Positions 36,357 to 44,106 of a stretch of DNA of 52,399 nucleotides are shown here, one piece after another. This stretch comes from an uncultured Eggerthellaceae bacterium (GTDB taxonomy: Bacteria; Actinomycetota; Coriobacteriia; Coriobacteriales; Eggerthellaceae), in the NCBI GenBank assembly GCA_934631995.1, contig CAKTYF010000002.1, forward strand, positions 1 through 52,399. The letters run 5' to 3'. Numbering within the stretch: position 1 is the first letter of the stretch; every line of letters starts with the position of its first letter. A program made the translations under genes and the position numbers. The notes under the pieces are model-generated. The model did no database searches. It was not told the DNA's origin and saw only the letters and a list, made by a program, of their open reading frames with translations.

Positions 36357-37376
36357 TTAGCAAATGCGAGGAAGCTGTTCGCCCACCAACATATCAAGAA
36401 CGCGAGTGCTGCCAAACGCGGTGCGCAGGAAAACCTTGTTGCCGCGGCCTTCCGTTGACGGCGTGACCTCGCCGATGATAGCAGCGTTTTCGCCATACGT
36501 GCTGGCATGCATGGCATCCAGGGCCGCTTGCGCCTGAGCTGCGGGAACAACGCACACCATCTTGCCCTCGTTGGCGACTTGCATCACATCGTAGCCCAGC
36601 ATCTCACACGCGCCGCGCACGGCATCAAGCACGGGCACGGCGGATTCATCGATGGTAATGTCTACGTTGGCCTGCGCCGCCAGCTCGTTGAGTGTAGAGG
36701 CCAAGCCACCGCGCGTGGGATCGCGGAAGCAACGCACATCGGGCGCCGCCTGGACAACGTTTGCAATAAGGTGGTTCAGCGGCGCCGCATCGCTTTTCAC
36801 ATCGGCGAAGAAGCTCAGCGATTCACGCTGGCTCATAATGGTGATGCCGTGATCGCCCATAGTGCCCGTGACCAGGACTTTGTCGCCCGGTTGGCAGTAC
36901 TGGCCACCCAGGTTCACACCTTCACGCAGCACGCCTACGCCACTCGTGTTGATGAACACGCCATCGCCGTGACCACGATTGACCACTTTCGTGTCGCCCG
37001 TGACAATATGCACGCCGGACTCTTTCGCAGCTTGTGCCATAGAAGCGCAAATCCGCTTCAAATCAGCAATGGGATACCCCTCTTCAAGAATGAAACCGCA
37101 GCTCAGATAAAGGGGCGTAGCACCACTTGTTGCCACGTCATTTACCGTGCCACACACTGCCAAGCGGCCAATATCGCCGCCGGGGAAGAAATGGGGGGTG
37201 ACCACGAAACTATCGGTAGAGAAGGAAAGACGGCTGCCTTCAGGCACACTCAGCACCGCGGCATCGTTTCCCGTGAGCAGCTCTTCTCCGGCATATGCCT
37301 GGAAAAACACCTCGTCGATGATGTGTTTCATCATGGAGCCGCCGCTTCCGTGGCCCAGCATGACTTTCTCGTCCAT
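36357..37376 (-). CDS. hypE: [NiFe]-hydrogenase maturation protein HypE
   Basis: HypE dehydrates a carbamoyl group on its own C-terminal cysteine to make the cyanide ligand of the [NiFe] site. The protein ends in PRIC, the required tail. GHGSGGSMMKHIIDEVF, TGNDAAVL, STDSFVV and DPTRGGLASTLNELA mark the PurM/HypE fold. Length (339) is typical. The usual neighbours hypC and hypD are missing here, but nikR lies just upstream, linking both to nickel. Confidence 0.95.
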   Translation of the reverse strand: MDEKVMLGHGSGGSMMKHIIDEVFFQAYAGEELLTGNDAAVLSVPEGSRLSFSTDSFVVTPHFFPGGDIGRLAVCGTVNDVATSGATPLYLSCGFILEEGYPIADLKRICASMAQAAKESGVHIVTGDTKVVNRGHGDGVFINTSGVGVLREGVNLGGQYCQPGDKVLVTGTMGDHGITIMSQRESLSFFADVKSDAAPLNHLIANVVQAAPDVRCFRDPTRGGLASTLNELAAQANVDITIDESAVPVLDAVRGACEMLGYDVMQVANEGKMVCVVPAAQAQAALDAMHASTYGENAAIIGEVTPSTEGRGNKVFLRTAFGSTRVLDMLVGEQLPRIC

Positions 37377-37789
37377 AGAAAACTCCTTTTACCTGCAGAC
37401 TCGCAGGCTTTATTCGCGGATCGTCAAGCTAAAATACGCACTCGAATGCGCCCGCCAGAATACTGGCAGGTCAGCATGATACACCGTAGGCGTAACGGGC
37501 GTCGCGAACATACTGCAACAGGTACGGGAGGCGCGGCGGACGTTGGCCAAATGCCGGCGTATTAGCGAAGACGGCGCAAGTAACGCAGGAAGCGCAAGCG
37601 GTGCGGCATCCGACTGCCTTTAGCACACGCACCCATGGACGCGACCGCGGACGCAGCCGCACCCGCAGCCGCACCCGCAGACCGAACCCGCGACTGGACC
37701 CGCGGACGAAACCGCACCCGCAGCCGCACCCGCAGACGCAGCCGCACCCGCGACCGGACCCGCGGACGCGCCCGCAGACGCAGCCGGCG
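37377..37789. other. Intergenic region with G+C-rich minisatellite and a small palindrome
   Basis: From about 37630 to 37790 the sequence is built of variants of CGCAGCCGCACC and CGCGGACGC in six- and twelve-base steps. In one minus-strand frame it would code Ala/Gly/Ser/Val repeats resembling the low-complexity tails of other proteins here, but the frame is not joined to nikR, whose stop codon comes first. A perfect palindrome GCCAG-AATA-CTGGC lies at 37454-37467, upstream of hypE; it does not match the known NikR consensus. No gene is supported. Confidence 0.6.
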
Positions 37790-38212
37790 TTACATGTGCT
37801 CGTCGATTTTCGTGACAACCAATCGGCCGTTTTTCACGCCCTTGCAGCCTAAAATCATGTCGGCAATCTCTTGCACCAGCGCCATCTTCCCTTTCAGGAT
37901 GATGACTTCCAAGCAGAAATGGGCGTCCAGATGCACATGCATCGTAGAAATAACGGCATCACAGTGATGGTGCTGAATGCTGTGCAGTTTTTCCTGCAGG
38001 TCATTGGCATGGTGGTCGTAAGCGATGGTCAGCGACCCGAAAACCATGGAATCCGGTGTCGCGCACTCTTCTTCAATAAGGGCATCGCGTACCAAGTCGC
38101 GCACAGCTTCGCTACGATTTTTCGCCACGCCGCGACGTTCCACCAGGTCATCGAAACGCTCAAGCAAGTCAACCGGCATTGCCACCGAAAAACGCGCAAG
38201 CTCGTGCGCCAT
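37790..38212 (-). CDS. nikR: Nickel-responsive regulator NikR
   Basis: NikR is a ribbon-helix-helix repressor that binds DNA when nickel occupies its ACT-like domain. The N-terminal strand-helix-helix is ARFSVAMPVDLLERFDDLVERRG. The metal site can be followed in QHHHCDAVISTMHVHLDAHFC: one histidine, the HVH pair and the terminal cysteine fit the four ligands. The 140-residue length is right. It starts directly after the stop codon of an 84-residue gene (TAAATG), so the two are coupled. hypE downstream is a plausible target. Confidence 0.93.
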   Translation of the reverse strand: MAHELARFSVAMPVDLLERFDDLVERRGVAKNRSEAVRDLVRDALIEEECATPDSMVFGSLTIAYDHHANDLQEKLHSIQHHHCDAVISTMHVHLDAHFCLEVIILKGKMALVQEIADMILGCKGVKNGRLVVTKIDEHM

Positions 38213-38467
38213 TTAGACCAGGCTCACTTTCACGCCGCTGGCGTCTTCTGCGTCTTCTTCCAGCAAATCTTTTGCCTCATCGAGCATAGCCAAAGCCTCG
38301 TCAAGCAGCGCCTGTGCTTCGTGCATCTTGCGATGCGCTTTCTCGAAACCGGCATCTTCTGCCTGATGGGCAAGCCTATGCGTCCAACGACGCTCCAGCT
38401 TGATGTGATCGCTGATTTGCTCAATCATCTGATCGAATTGACCGATGTTTACACCGTTTGTGCACAT
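38213..38467 (-). CDS. Small helical protein cotranscribed with nikR
   Basis: Start at 38467 (MCTNGVNIGQ) with AGAGGG upstream. The 84-residue product is predicted all-helical with a coiled-coil half (KMHEAQALLDEALAMLDEAKDLLEEDAEDA). It contains MIEQISDHIKLERRWTHRLAHQAED, with three histidines. I recognise no family. Stop and nikR start are adjacent. A nickel-linked chaperone or accessory role is possible from position only. Confidence 0.75.
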   Translation of the reverse strand: MCTNGVNIGQFDQMIEQISDHIKLERRWTHRLAHQAEDAGFEKAHRKMHEAQALLDEALAMLDEAKDLLEEDAEDASGVKVSLV

Positions 38468-38701
38468 GGGAACCCTCTTTCTTTTTGCGAACGCCGCCGG
38501 AGCCTGCGCCCCGCGGCCCTTTTCACACCTTGCGCGGTAATGTGCAATTTCGCATTGTACCGTTCTTTTATTGCGCAGAGGAAACGCGCGATCCGAACGC
38601 AGGAGAAAATCCGTGGTTTTGCGCTCTTGACCTTGCCGTTCCTGTCTGGTGCTATTATTAATCATACATTTGAATTTGCAACAGGTTTATCAGGGGTCGG
38701 T

Positions 38702-39238
38702 GTGAATTTTTCCGCTAAAAGTAATATGTATTCCGTCGCGCGCGATACCGTGCTCGATCGTTACGCGCGCCATGTGGAACTCGCGGGAGGTGGCACCGAT
38801 GCCTTCACGCCCCTGTTTTGCGTTGTTTCGCAAGCGCCTCTGGGCGAAAATGCAAAGAAAGCGCTTGCGAGCTCTGCCCAAGCACTTGGATACGGCGCAC
38901 AAAACTGCTTCTTCGTTGTGGCTGAGCCCCATGGCTGTGACGCGCTGAACCCCAAGCGGCTTTTTTCGCTCATCGAAGGAATTGATCCTCTTGCACTTGT
39001 CGCCGCCGATAAAGATGCGGTACGCGCGCTGGAACAGGCCTATCGCGTTGCGCAAGAAGCGATTTATCGCGGTCAAGACGCAAAAGAACTGCATCGTTTT
39101 CAGCTTTCGCCGAACGCATATACGCGCATCTTGGGACGCGATGCGGTAACGTTTTCCTCGTTTGAGGCGATGCTTGCCAAACCCGATTTGAAGCAAAAGG
39201 CTTGGGCGCTGCTGAAAAAGCTCCCGAAGCGCGCGTAA
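38702..39238 (+). CDS. Hypothetical protein, 178 residues
   Basis: I choose the GTG at 38702 because AGGGG lies five bases before it; an ATG at 38726 is in frame. The predicted fold is mixed alpha/beta with FCVVSQAPLGENAKKALASS, AQNCFFVVAEPHG and IDPLALVAADKDAVRALEQAY, and a helical C-terminus. No signal peptide or membrane segment is visible. The divergent promoter region contains TTGACC and TATTAT. I cannot assign a family. The last codons are part of the ~95-bp direct repeat that flanks ATPase 2. Confidence 0.7.
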   Translation: MNFSAKSNMYSVARDTVLDRYARHVELAGGGTDAFTPLFCVVSQAPLGENAKKALASSAQALGYGAQNCFFVVAEPHGCDALNPKRLFSLIEGIDPLALVAADKDAVRALEQAYRVAQEAIYRGQDAKELHRFQLSPNAYTRILGRDAVTFSSFEAMLAKPDLKQKAWALLKKLPKRA

Positions 39239-39330
39239 CAACTCGCCTCTAGCCTCAAGCACGCAGCTTCGTTCGTCCCGTGGATTTAGCGGGCAATTGT
39301 TGACAAAAGGTGGGGTAATTTGTCAACATC
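39232..39330 (+). repeat. ~95-bp direct repeat, left copy, ending in the dispersed palindrome
   Basis: From CGCGTAACA to CAACATCG the sequence matches 40932-41030 with only a handful of differences (for example TAGCCTC against TGGCTTC). Its right end is the palindrome TGTTGACAAA-N11-TTTGTCAACA (39297-39328). The two copies flank the ATPase gene at 39433-40689 in the same orientation. Confidence 0.85.
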
Positions 39331-39432
39331 GACGTTCCCGTACAACGCCAGCCGTATCTTCCATTGCCATTTTCAGCCCTGAGAAACAACAACCGCACGA
39401 CCTCTTGTCGAAAGCACCAAGCGATGAGAAAA

Positions 39433-40689
39433 TCACCAATCAAGAGAATCGCGCTCAAGCAAAAGCTCCTCCAAAGAAACCACAAGTATGCCGTCGCTAT
39501 TGGTGTATGCCCGAAACGGCTCGTTTATTACAGCAATCTTCTTGAAGGACCCTGGAACCTTCAAGAGATTGCCGTACTCGTTTGCACCATGTTGACCCAA
39601 AGGAGATTTATCCATGACTTGGATGTAATATTCCTTGCTGGCAAGCCGAGCGACAAAATCAACCTCATTCTGCTTGTAAACCTGCTTACCCTCTTTGTTG
39701 CGCTCCCTTGTTTCAATCATGCCCACATCAACACGATACCCCCTGCGACGAAGCTCGTTATAAACAACTATCTCAATACCAAACCCTTGATCAAGCTGAC
39801 GAAAGTTGAGCCGAGCATTCCTGAGTCCAACATCTTCTGGATAACATTTGAAGCTGCTTTTCAAATAACTTTTGCCTTTGATATTGAATCTTTTAACCGT
39901 CTCTAATAGATATGCCCTCTCGAAGTGCTCCATATAGGAAAAAACAGTCTTCCCATCTATCTTAACGTGTTTTTCTGAAAGCAATGTCCCCGCCAGGCTG
40001 CTGGGATTCACCAGCGAGCCCGTTGTAGAACATAGAACGTCAAAAAGTGCCCCCATTTCCTCAGGCAAGCGGACATGATTGTGTTCAACCACGTCTGCCA
40101 GATAGGTGTTTTCAACCAGGTTGACCAAATAGGCCATCTTCTCCACAGCGTCCGACTCATTTATAAGGCGAGGCATACCGCCAAAAGTCAAGTAATCCGT
40201 CAAAGCGAAGCGCTTATCACCTTGGTATACGTCGTAGAACTCTCTATACGAGAGCGGATGTATTCTGATTTCGTCTCCACGATCCCGAAACTTTGAAGAT
40301 ATGTCCCTGGACAGGAACTCGGAATTACTGCCGGTAATGTACATATCGTAGTTAGGATGATTATTGAGCGAGATAATCGCGCCCTCAAACTCCGCAGCCA
40401 TCTGCACTTCATCTATGAATACATAGTATTGCAGACTGTCGTCGGAACATTTGTTCTCGATATAGCTTCGAAGGGCGTTCTTATCGCGCAGTTCTTCAAA
40501 CCTGTCATCATCAAGCTCTACGGAAACAATCTGCCGATTATCAACACCAGCGGAACGAAGATAGTCGCGATAGAGCGTCTTAAGCAGATAGCTTTTCCCG
40601 CAACGACGGATACCCGTAATAACTTTAATGTACGGACTCAAACGCTTCTTCGCAAGTTTCGCAAGATACTCTTCCCTTTTCGACTGCAT
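39433..40689 (-). CDS. AAA_14/DUF4143 ATPase 2
   Basis: The 418-residue protein begins at 40689 with AGAGGAA upstream. Walker A is GIRRCGKS (26-33), Walker B YVFIDEVQ, sensor TGSNS; the DUF4143 half shares DVGLRNARLNFRQ and VVYNELRRRGYRVDVG with ATPase 1. The nuclease-like site is degraded (NEVDF, then IQVM in place of ExK). The gene is visibly richer in A+T than its neighbours and lies between ~95-bp direct repeats, both signs of transfer or excision-capable insertion. Two copies of a 40-bp element bracket its promoter. Function unknown. Confidence 0.87.
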   Translation of the reverse strand: MQSKREEYLAKLAKKRLSPYIKVITGIRRCGKSYLLKTLYRDYLRSAGVDNRQIVSVELDDDRFEELRDKNALRSYIENKCSDDSLQYYVFIDEVQMAAEFEGAIISLNNHPNYDMYITGSNSEFLSRDISSKFRDRGDEIRIHPLSYREFYDVYQGDKRFALTDYLTFGGMPRLINESDAVEKMAYLVNLVENTYLADVVEHNHVRLPEEMGALFDVLCSTTGSLVNPSSLAGTLLSEKHVKIDGKTVFSYMEHFERAYLLETVKRFNIKGKSYLKSSFKCYPEDVGLRNARLNFRQLDQGFGIEIVVYNELRRRGYRVDVGMIETRERNKEGKQVYKQNEVDFVARLASKEYYIQVMDKSPLGQHGANEYGNLLKVPGSFKKIAVINEPFRAYTNSDGILVVSLEELLLERDSLDW

Positions 40690-40700
40690 GTTCGTTCCTC

Positions 40701-40740
40701 TATTCCGAAAAAACTTAACATGTTACATAAATTTGGAATA
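40701..40740. repeat. 40-bp operator element, promoter-proximal copy
   Basis: Ends TATTCC and GGAATA are inverted, and the core AACATGTTACATAA (40717-40730) contains the palindrome AACATGTT. It covers the expected transcription start of ATPase 2. It differs from the distal copy by two bases. Confidence 0.85.
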
Positions 40741-40746
40741 GAAAAA

Positions 40747-40775
40747 ACGATACAAGGGCAATGGAACAAAGTCAA
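40747..40775 (-). promoter_or_regulatory. Promoter of ATPase 2
   Basis: On the minus strand TTGACT (40775-40770) and TATCGT (40752-40747) are exactly 17 bp apart. The promoter is bracketed by the two 40-bp elements, so a protein bound to both could close it. Autoregulation by the ATPase is a natural hypothesis. Confidence 0.75.
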
Positions 40776-40777
40776 TC

Positions 40778-40817
40778 TATTCCGAAAAAACTTAACGTGT
40801 TACATAAATCTGGAATA
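40778..40817. repeat. 40-bp operator element, distal copy
   Basis: Same element as 40701-40740 (core AACGTGTTACATAA, inverted ends TATTCC/GGAATA), 77 bp further from the gene, just upstream of the -35 box. Confidence 0.85.
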
Positions 40818-40931
40818 AATATCATTTTGAAGCTGGAACCACAATTAAACACGACGATAGGAGCAGCGCTTTCTGCAAAGCACAGCAACGAGAACAGCGG
40901 CTCTTCTCGGGCATTGTGGCGATAGCTTGAT

Positions 40932-41030
40932 CGCGCATAACAGCTCGCCTCTGGCTTCAAGCACGCAGCTTCGTTCGTCCCATGGATTTAGCGGGCAATT
41001 GTTGACAAAAGGTGGGGTAATTTGACAACA
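40932..41030 (+). repeat. ~95-bp direct repeat, right copy
   Basis: Right-hand copy of the repeat described at 39232. It ends in the palindromic element TGTTGACAAA-N11-TTTGACAACA, which has one arm mismatch here and is identical to the reverse copy at 26802-26833. The PAP2 gene begins about 33 bp later. Confidence 0.85.
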
Positions 41031-41062
41031 TCGCACGATACGCGGACAAAAGGAGTGAGACC

Positions 41063-41593
41063 ATGAGCTTTGATTGGGGGATTTTGCGGGCAATCCAGGA
41101 TTACATGACCTGCACGTTCTTGGATGTTGTCATGCCCATCATCACTATGCTGGGAAATGCCGGCGCCATCTGGATCGTTGCCGCAATCGCCTTGCTCTGC
41201 AGCAAAAAATATCGCGTGTACGGCATTGTCCTTTTTGGATGCTTGGCCGCAGGAGCGCTCATCGGAAATGGCTTCCTCAAGAATTTCGTCATGCGCCCGC
41301 GCCCATGCTGGCTTGATGAAAGCGTTGCAATGCTCATAGCAACACCGGGCGATTACTCGTTTCCTTCGGGACACACCATGGCTTCCGTTATTGGCGCCAC
41401 CATTCTTACCGCCGCAAATCGAAAGTTTGGCCTGATAGCAATCCCGCTTGCCGTGCTCATCGCGTTCTCGCGCATGTATTTGTACGTCCACTTCCCCAGC
41501 GACATTCTGGGCGGCCTTGTTTTGGGACTTGCCATAAGTGCCGCCGGGCTTTGGATTTCTCGCCGTTATCGCGCTCGATACTCGGCGCAATAG
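41063..41593 (+). CDS. PAP2 family membrane phosphatase
   Basis: Six membrane segments and the three PAP2 motifs are visible: KNFVMRPRPC (KX6RP), PSGH in FPSGHTMAS, and SRMYLYVHFPSDILGG (SRxxxxxHxxxD). Such enzymes remove phosphate from phosphatidic acid, phosphatidylglycerol phosphate or undecaprenyl pyrophosphate; the substrate is not resolved. AAAAGGAG precedes the ATG at 41063. The 176-residue length is usual. Its promoter would lie in or next to the repeat upstream. Confidence 0.92.
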   Translation: MSFDWGILRAIQDYMTCTFLDVVMPIITMLGNAGAIWIVAAIALLCSKKYRVYGIVLFGCLAAGALIGNGFLKNFVMRPRPCWLDESVAMLIATPGDYSFPSGHTMASVIGATILTAANRKFGLIAIPLAVLIAFSRMYLYVHFPSDILGGLVLGLAISAAGLWISRRYRARYSAQ

Positions 41594-41610
41594 GAGCGCA
41601 TGCCGGGTAT

Positions 41611-41647
41611 AAAAACGGCTTCGGTCTGCATCGAAGCCGCTTTCTTT
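41611..41647. terminator. Bidirectional terminator between PAP2 and membrane-protein genes
   Basis: Perfect 8-bp stem CGGCTTCG/CGAAGCCG (41616-41639). On the plus strand CTTTCTTT follows, on the minus strand TTTTTATA follows, so it can stop both convergent genes. Confidence 0.8.
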
Positions 41648-42161
41648 ACTTCTTCATTTTTCCTTGCTCTATCAGACTATTCACGAGCAGTTCATAGTTA
41701 TCCGACAGCGCGTCTACGACTACAATATCCTTACCATCCTTATCGAGCAGTCTCAATTCGGCTTTCTTCCCCGCAATCACGCTCCCAATATCTTGTAGGG
41801 AAAGCTTCTTTGTTCGGAACATCTTGCGAACTTCCATTTCTGACCCATTCACACTAACACTCCATCGGGATGCCCACAGCATAACCAGCAGGCCTATTCC
41901 CGCGAACACAAGAGCGAACCAAATGTGGCCCATGGTAACGGACTCGTTTCCCGTTACCATGAAGAAGGAAAACACAACAAGCAAGATAACTCCCAGAAAA
42001 AACATGGCCGTATACACGTACTTCAACGCCGATGGAGCTCTTACAACGTAGTGCTCAGCCGATTGATCTTTCCTTTTGATTCCAACGTCTCTGCTGGTCA
42101 AGTACTCAATTACTGCATAGACAGCACAGAGCGCAATAGCATAGACAATATATCGAACCAC
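41646..42161 (-). CDS. Membrane protein with PH-like domain
   Basis: The 171-residue protein starts with GTG at 42161 behind AAGGA. It has three membrane segments (about 2-17, 50-70, 78-96) and a soluble C-terminal part (SRWSVSVNGSEMEVRKMFRTKKLSLQDI...) of the bacterial-PH type, in which a strand-rich half-barrel lies next to the membrane. No specific function is known. It ends directly at a bidirectional terminator. Confidence 0.75.
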   Translation of the reverse strand: MVRYIVYAIALCAVYAVIEYLTSRDVGIKRKDQSAEHYVVRAPSALKYVYTAMFFLGVILLVVFSFFMVTGNESVTMGHIWFALVFAGIGLLVMLWASRWSVSVNGSEMEVRKMFRTKKLSLQDIGSVIAGKKAELRLLDKDGKDIVVVDALSDNYELLVNSLIEQGKMKK

Positions 42162-42209
42162 GTCATTCCTTACTTTTCATTCCCCTTGCTACAACCCTTG
42201 CGCCGCAGC

Positions 42210-43577
42210 TTATATCTTATCGGCAATTTGGCGCGCCACATACACGCCGCTGGCCGACGCATGCGAAAGCGAATGCGTAATGCCGCTTCCGTCGCCAATG
42301 ATGTATAGCCCCTCGTGGCACGTCATAAGGTTGTGGTCAAGCTGCACTTCCATGTTGTAGAACTTCACTTCCACACCGTAGAGCAATGTATCGTCGCTTG
42401 CGGTGCCGGGCGCAATTTTATCCAGCGTGTAAATCATCTCGATGATGCCATCCAAAATTCGCTTCGGCAGCACCAGGCTCAAGTCGCCCGCCGCGGCATT
42501 CAACGTGGGAATGGTGAAGGATTCGGCGATACGCTCTTCGGTACTTCTGCGGCCCCTGATTAGGTCGCCGAAACGTTGGATAATCACGCCGCCTCCCAGC
42601 ATGTTGCTCAGCTTCGCAATGCTTTCGCCATAGCCGTTGGAATCTTTGAACGGCTCGGAAAAATGCTTCGCCACCAGCAACGCAAAGTTCGTATTGTCGG
42701 TCTGCTTCGCCGGATCCTCGTAACTGTGTCCGTTGACGGTAACAATGCCGTTCGTGTTTTCGTTGACCACTTCGCCCTTGGGATTCATGCAGAAGGTGCG
42801 CACCAGGTCTTCGTATTTCGAGGTGCGGTACACTATCTTGCTTTCGTACAGCTCGTCAGTAAGGTGAGCGAAGATTCCCGCCGGCAGCTCCACGCGCACG
42901 CCAATGTCCACACGATTGGAGTTCGTGTTGATATTCAGGTCGCGACACACCTGCTCCATCCACTTGCTGCCACTTCGACCTGCGGAAATAACGCATTTTT
43001 TCCCTTCGTAGGCAGTGCCTTCGTGATAAATGCGATACCCGTTGTCCAGCTTTTCCACGCGATCGATAAAGCAATTGAAATGGAACTCGACCTTGTTCTT
43101 CAGGCGATCGTACAGGTGCTTCAAAACAATGTAGTTGATATCGGTTCCCAAATGGCGAACGGAAGCGTCCAGCAAGTGCAGCCCGTTTTGCATGCAACTG
43201 GTTTTCAAGCTGGAGCCGGCGGTCGAGTACAACTTGGTGCCTTCGCCGCCGAATGCCAGATTGATCTTGTCAACGTACTCCATGAGCTCCAGCGCGGCCT
43301 TTTTCCCGATGTATTCATACAGCGTGCCGCCGAAGTCGTTCGTGATATTGTACTTGCCATCGGAGAAGGCGCCCGCGCCACCAAAGCCGCTCATGATTGA
43401 GCAGTGCTTGCAACGGATGCAGGATTTGATTTTATCGCCGTCAATGGGGCAGTGGCGTTTTTCCAGCTCATTGCCCATTTCGAAGATGGCAATACTCAAG
43501 TCGGGACGCTTCTCCAACAGCTCATAAGCGGTAAAAATCCCTCCAGGACCCGCGCCCACAATCAGTACGTCATACAT
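42210..43577 (-). CDS. FAD-dependent oxidoreductase
   Basis: Start at 43577 (MYDVLIVGAG) with GAAGGTG upstream; the frame is open 36 codons before it. The dinucleotide fold is VLIVGAGPGGIFTAYEL with acidic end FEMG. A Cys-rich block CPIDG-KIKSCIRCKHCSIMSGFGGAGAFSDGK (spaced) is typical of a family of FAD dehydrogenases of unknown substrate. A second FAD motif, GLYIIGDGSGITHSLSHASASG, closes the protein. 455 residues. No redox partner gene is adjacent. Confidence 0.87.
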   Translation of the reverse strand: MYDVLIVGAGPGGIFTAYELLEKRPDLSIAIFEMGNELEKRHCPIDGDKIKSCIRCKHCSIMSGFGGAGAFSDGKYNITNDFGGTLYEYIGKKAALELMEYVDKINLAFGGEGTKLYSTAGSSLKTSCMQNGLHLLDASVRHLGTDINYIVLKHLYDRLKNKVEFHFNCFIDRVEKLDNGYRIYHEGTAYEGKKCVISAGRSGSKWMEQVCRDLNINTNSNRVDIGVRVELPAGIFAHLTDELYESKIVYRTSKYEDLVRTFCMNPKGEVVNENTNGIVTVNGHSYEDPAKQTDNTNFALLVAKHFSEPFKDSNGYGESIAKLSNMLGGGVIIQRFGDLIRGRRSTEERIAESFTIPTLNAAAGDLSLVLPKRILDGIIEMIYTLDKIAPGTASDDTLLYGVEVKFYNMEVQLDHNLMTCHEGLYIIGDGSGITHSLSHASASGVYVARQIADKI

Positions 43578-44106
43578 TTCAGCACCTTCTTTTGTACTGT
43601 TTCTCTCAGCCGTGCGCCATTTCACGCTTTTTCGCATTCGACTCTTTGAGACAGAAGAGAGTCGTTTCCCTTCTAACCTATCCAAAACTATTTTCGCTTA
43701 GTAGAAGATCGTGAATTCCGACAATCAAAATTCCCTCTTCGTCTTTTTCGAAATTAGAGAAATTCACCTGACGACAATAACATTATTTTAGGTTTTTGTC
43801 TCTTTTACCAGTTTTCTGAAACGTAACCAGGTGCTCGCTTGTCGATGCTTTGACGATCGCAGAAATCGATTAATACTTTCATGCTATCGTGTCAGATTTT
43901 AGCTTTTTCTAAATAATTGTAACGTTAAATAGCAAATAAAATGACCTTTCCTATAACTCGACGTACGAGCAAGAAAAGGCCACGGAAGCACTATACTTGG
44001 GCAAGCTTACCGCATAGCGGCTCTCAAGCTTGTTTAGACCGACATTGGGCGACTAAACACATCGAGAAGCGTTTCTCCTTGATGGCGGTTTCTGAAAACT
44101 CTTTTA
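43578..44106. other. 530-bp AT-rich intergenic region
   Basis: This is the most A+T-rich non-coding stretch of the window. It lies between the divergent start of the FAD oxidoreductase gene and the end of the rlmD-like gene. An imperfect hairpin with arms CAAGCTT/AAGCTTG and inner stem CCGC-ATA-GCGG lies at 44002-44031. A plus-strand frame of 120 codons from 43941 has no ribosome binding site and overlaps the methyltransferase gene antisense. No gene is supported. Confidence 0.5.

Noticed and set aside
37471..37818. Cys/Gly/Arg-rich minus-strand frame between nikR and hypE
   Set aside because: It is the translation of a six- and twelve-base minisatellite, overlaps the nikR end and has no start site.
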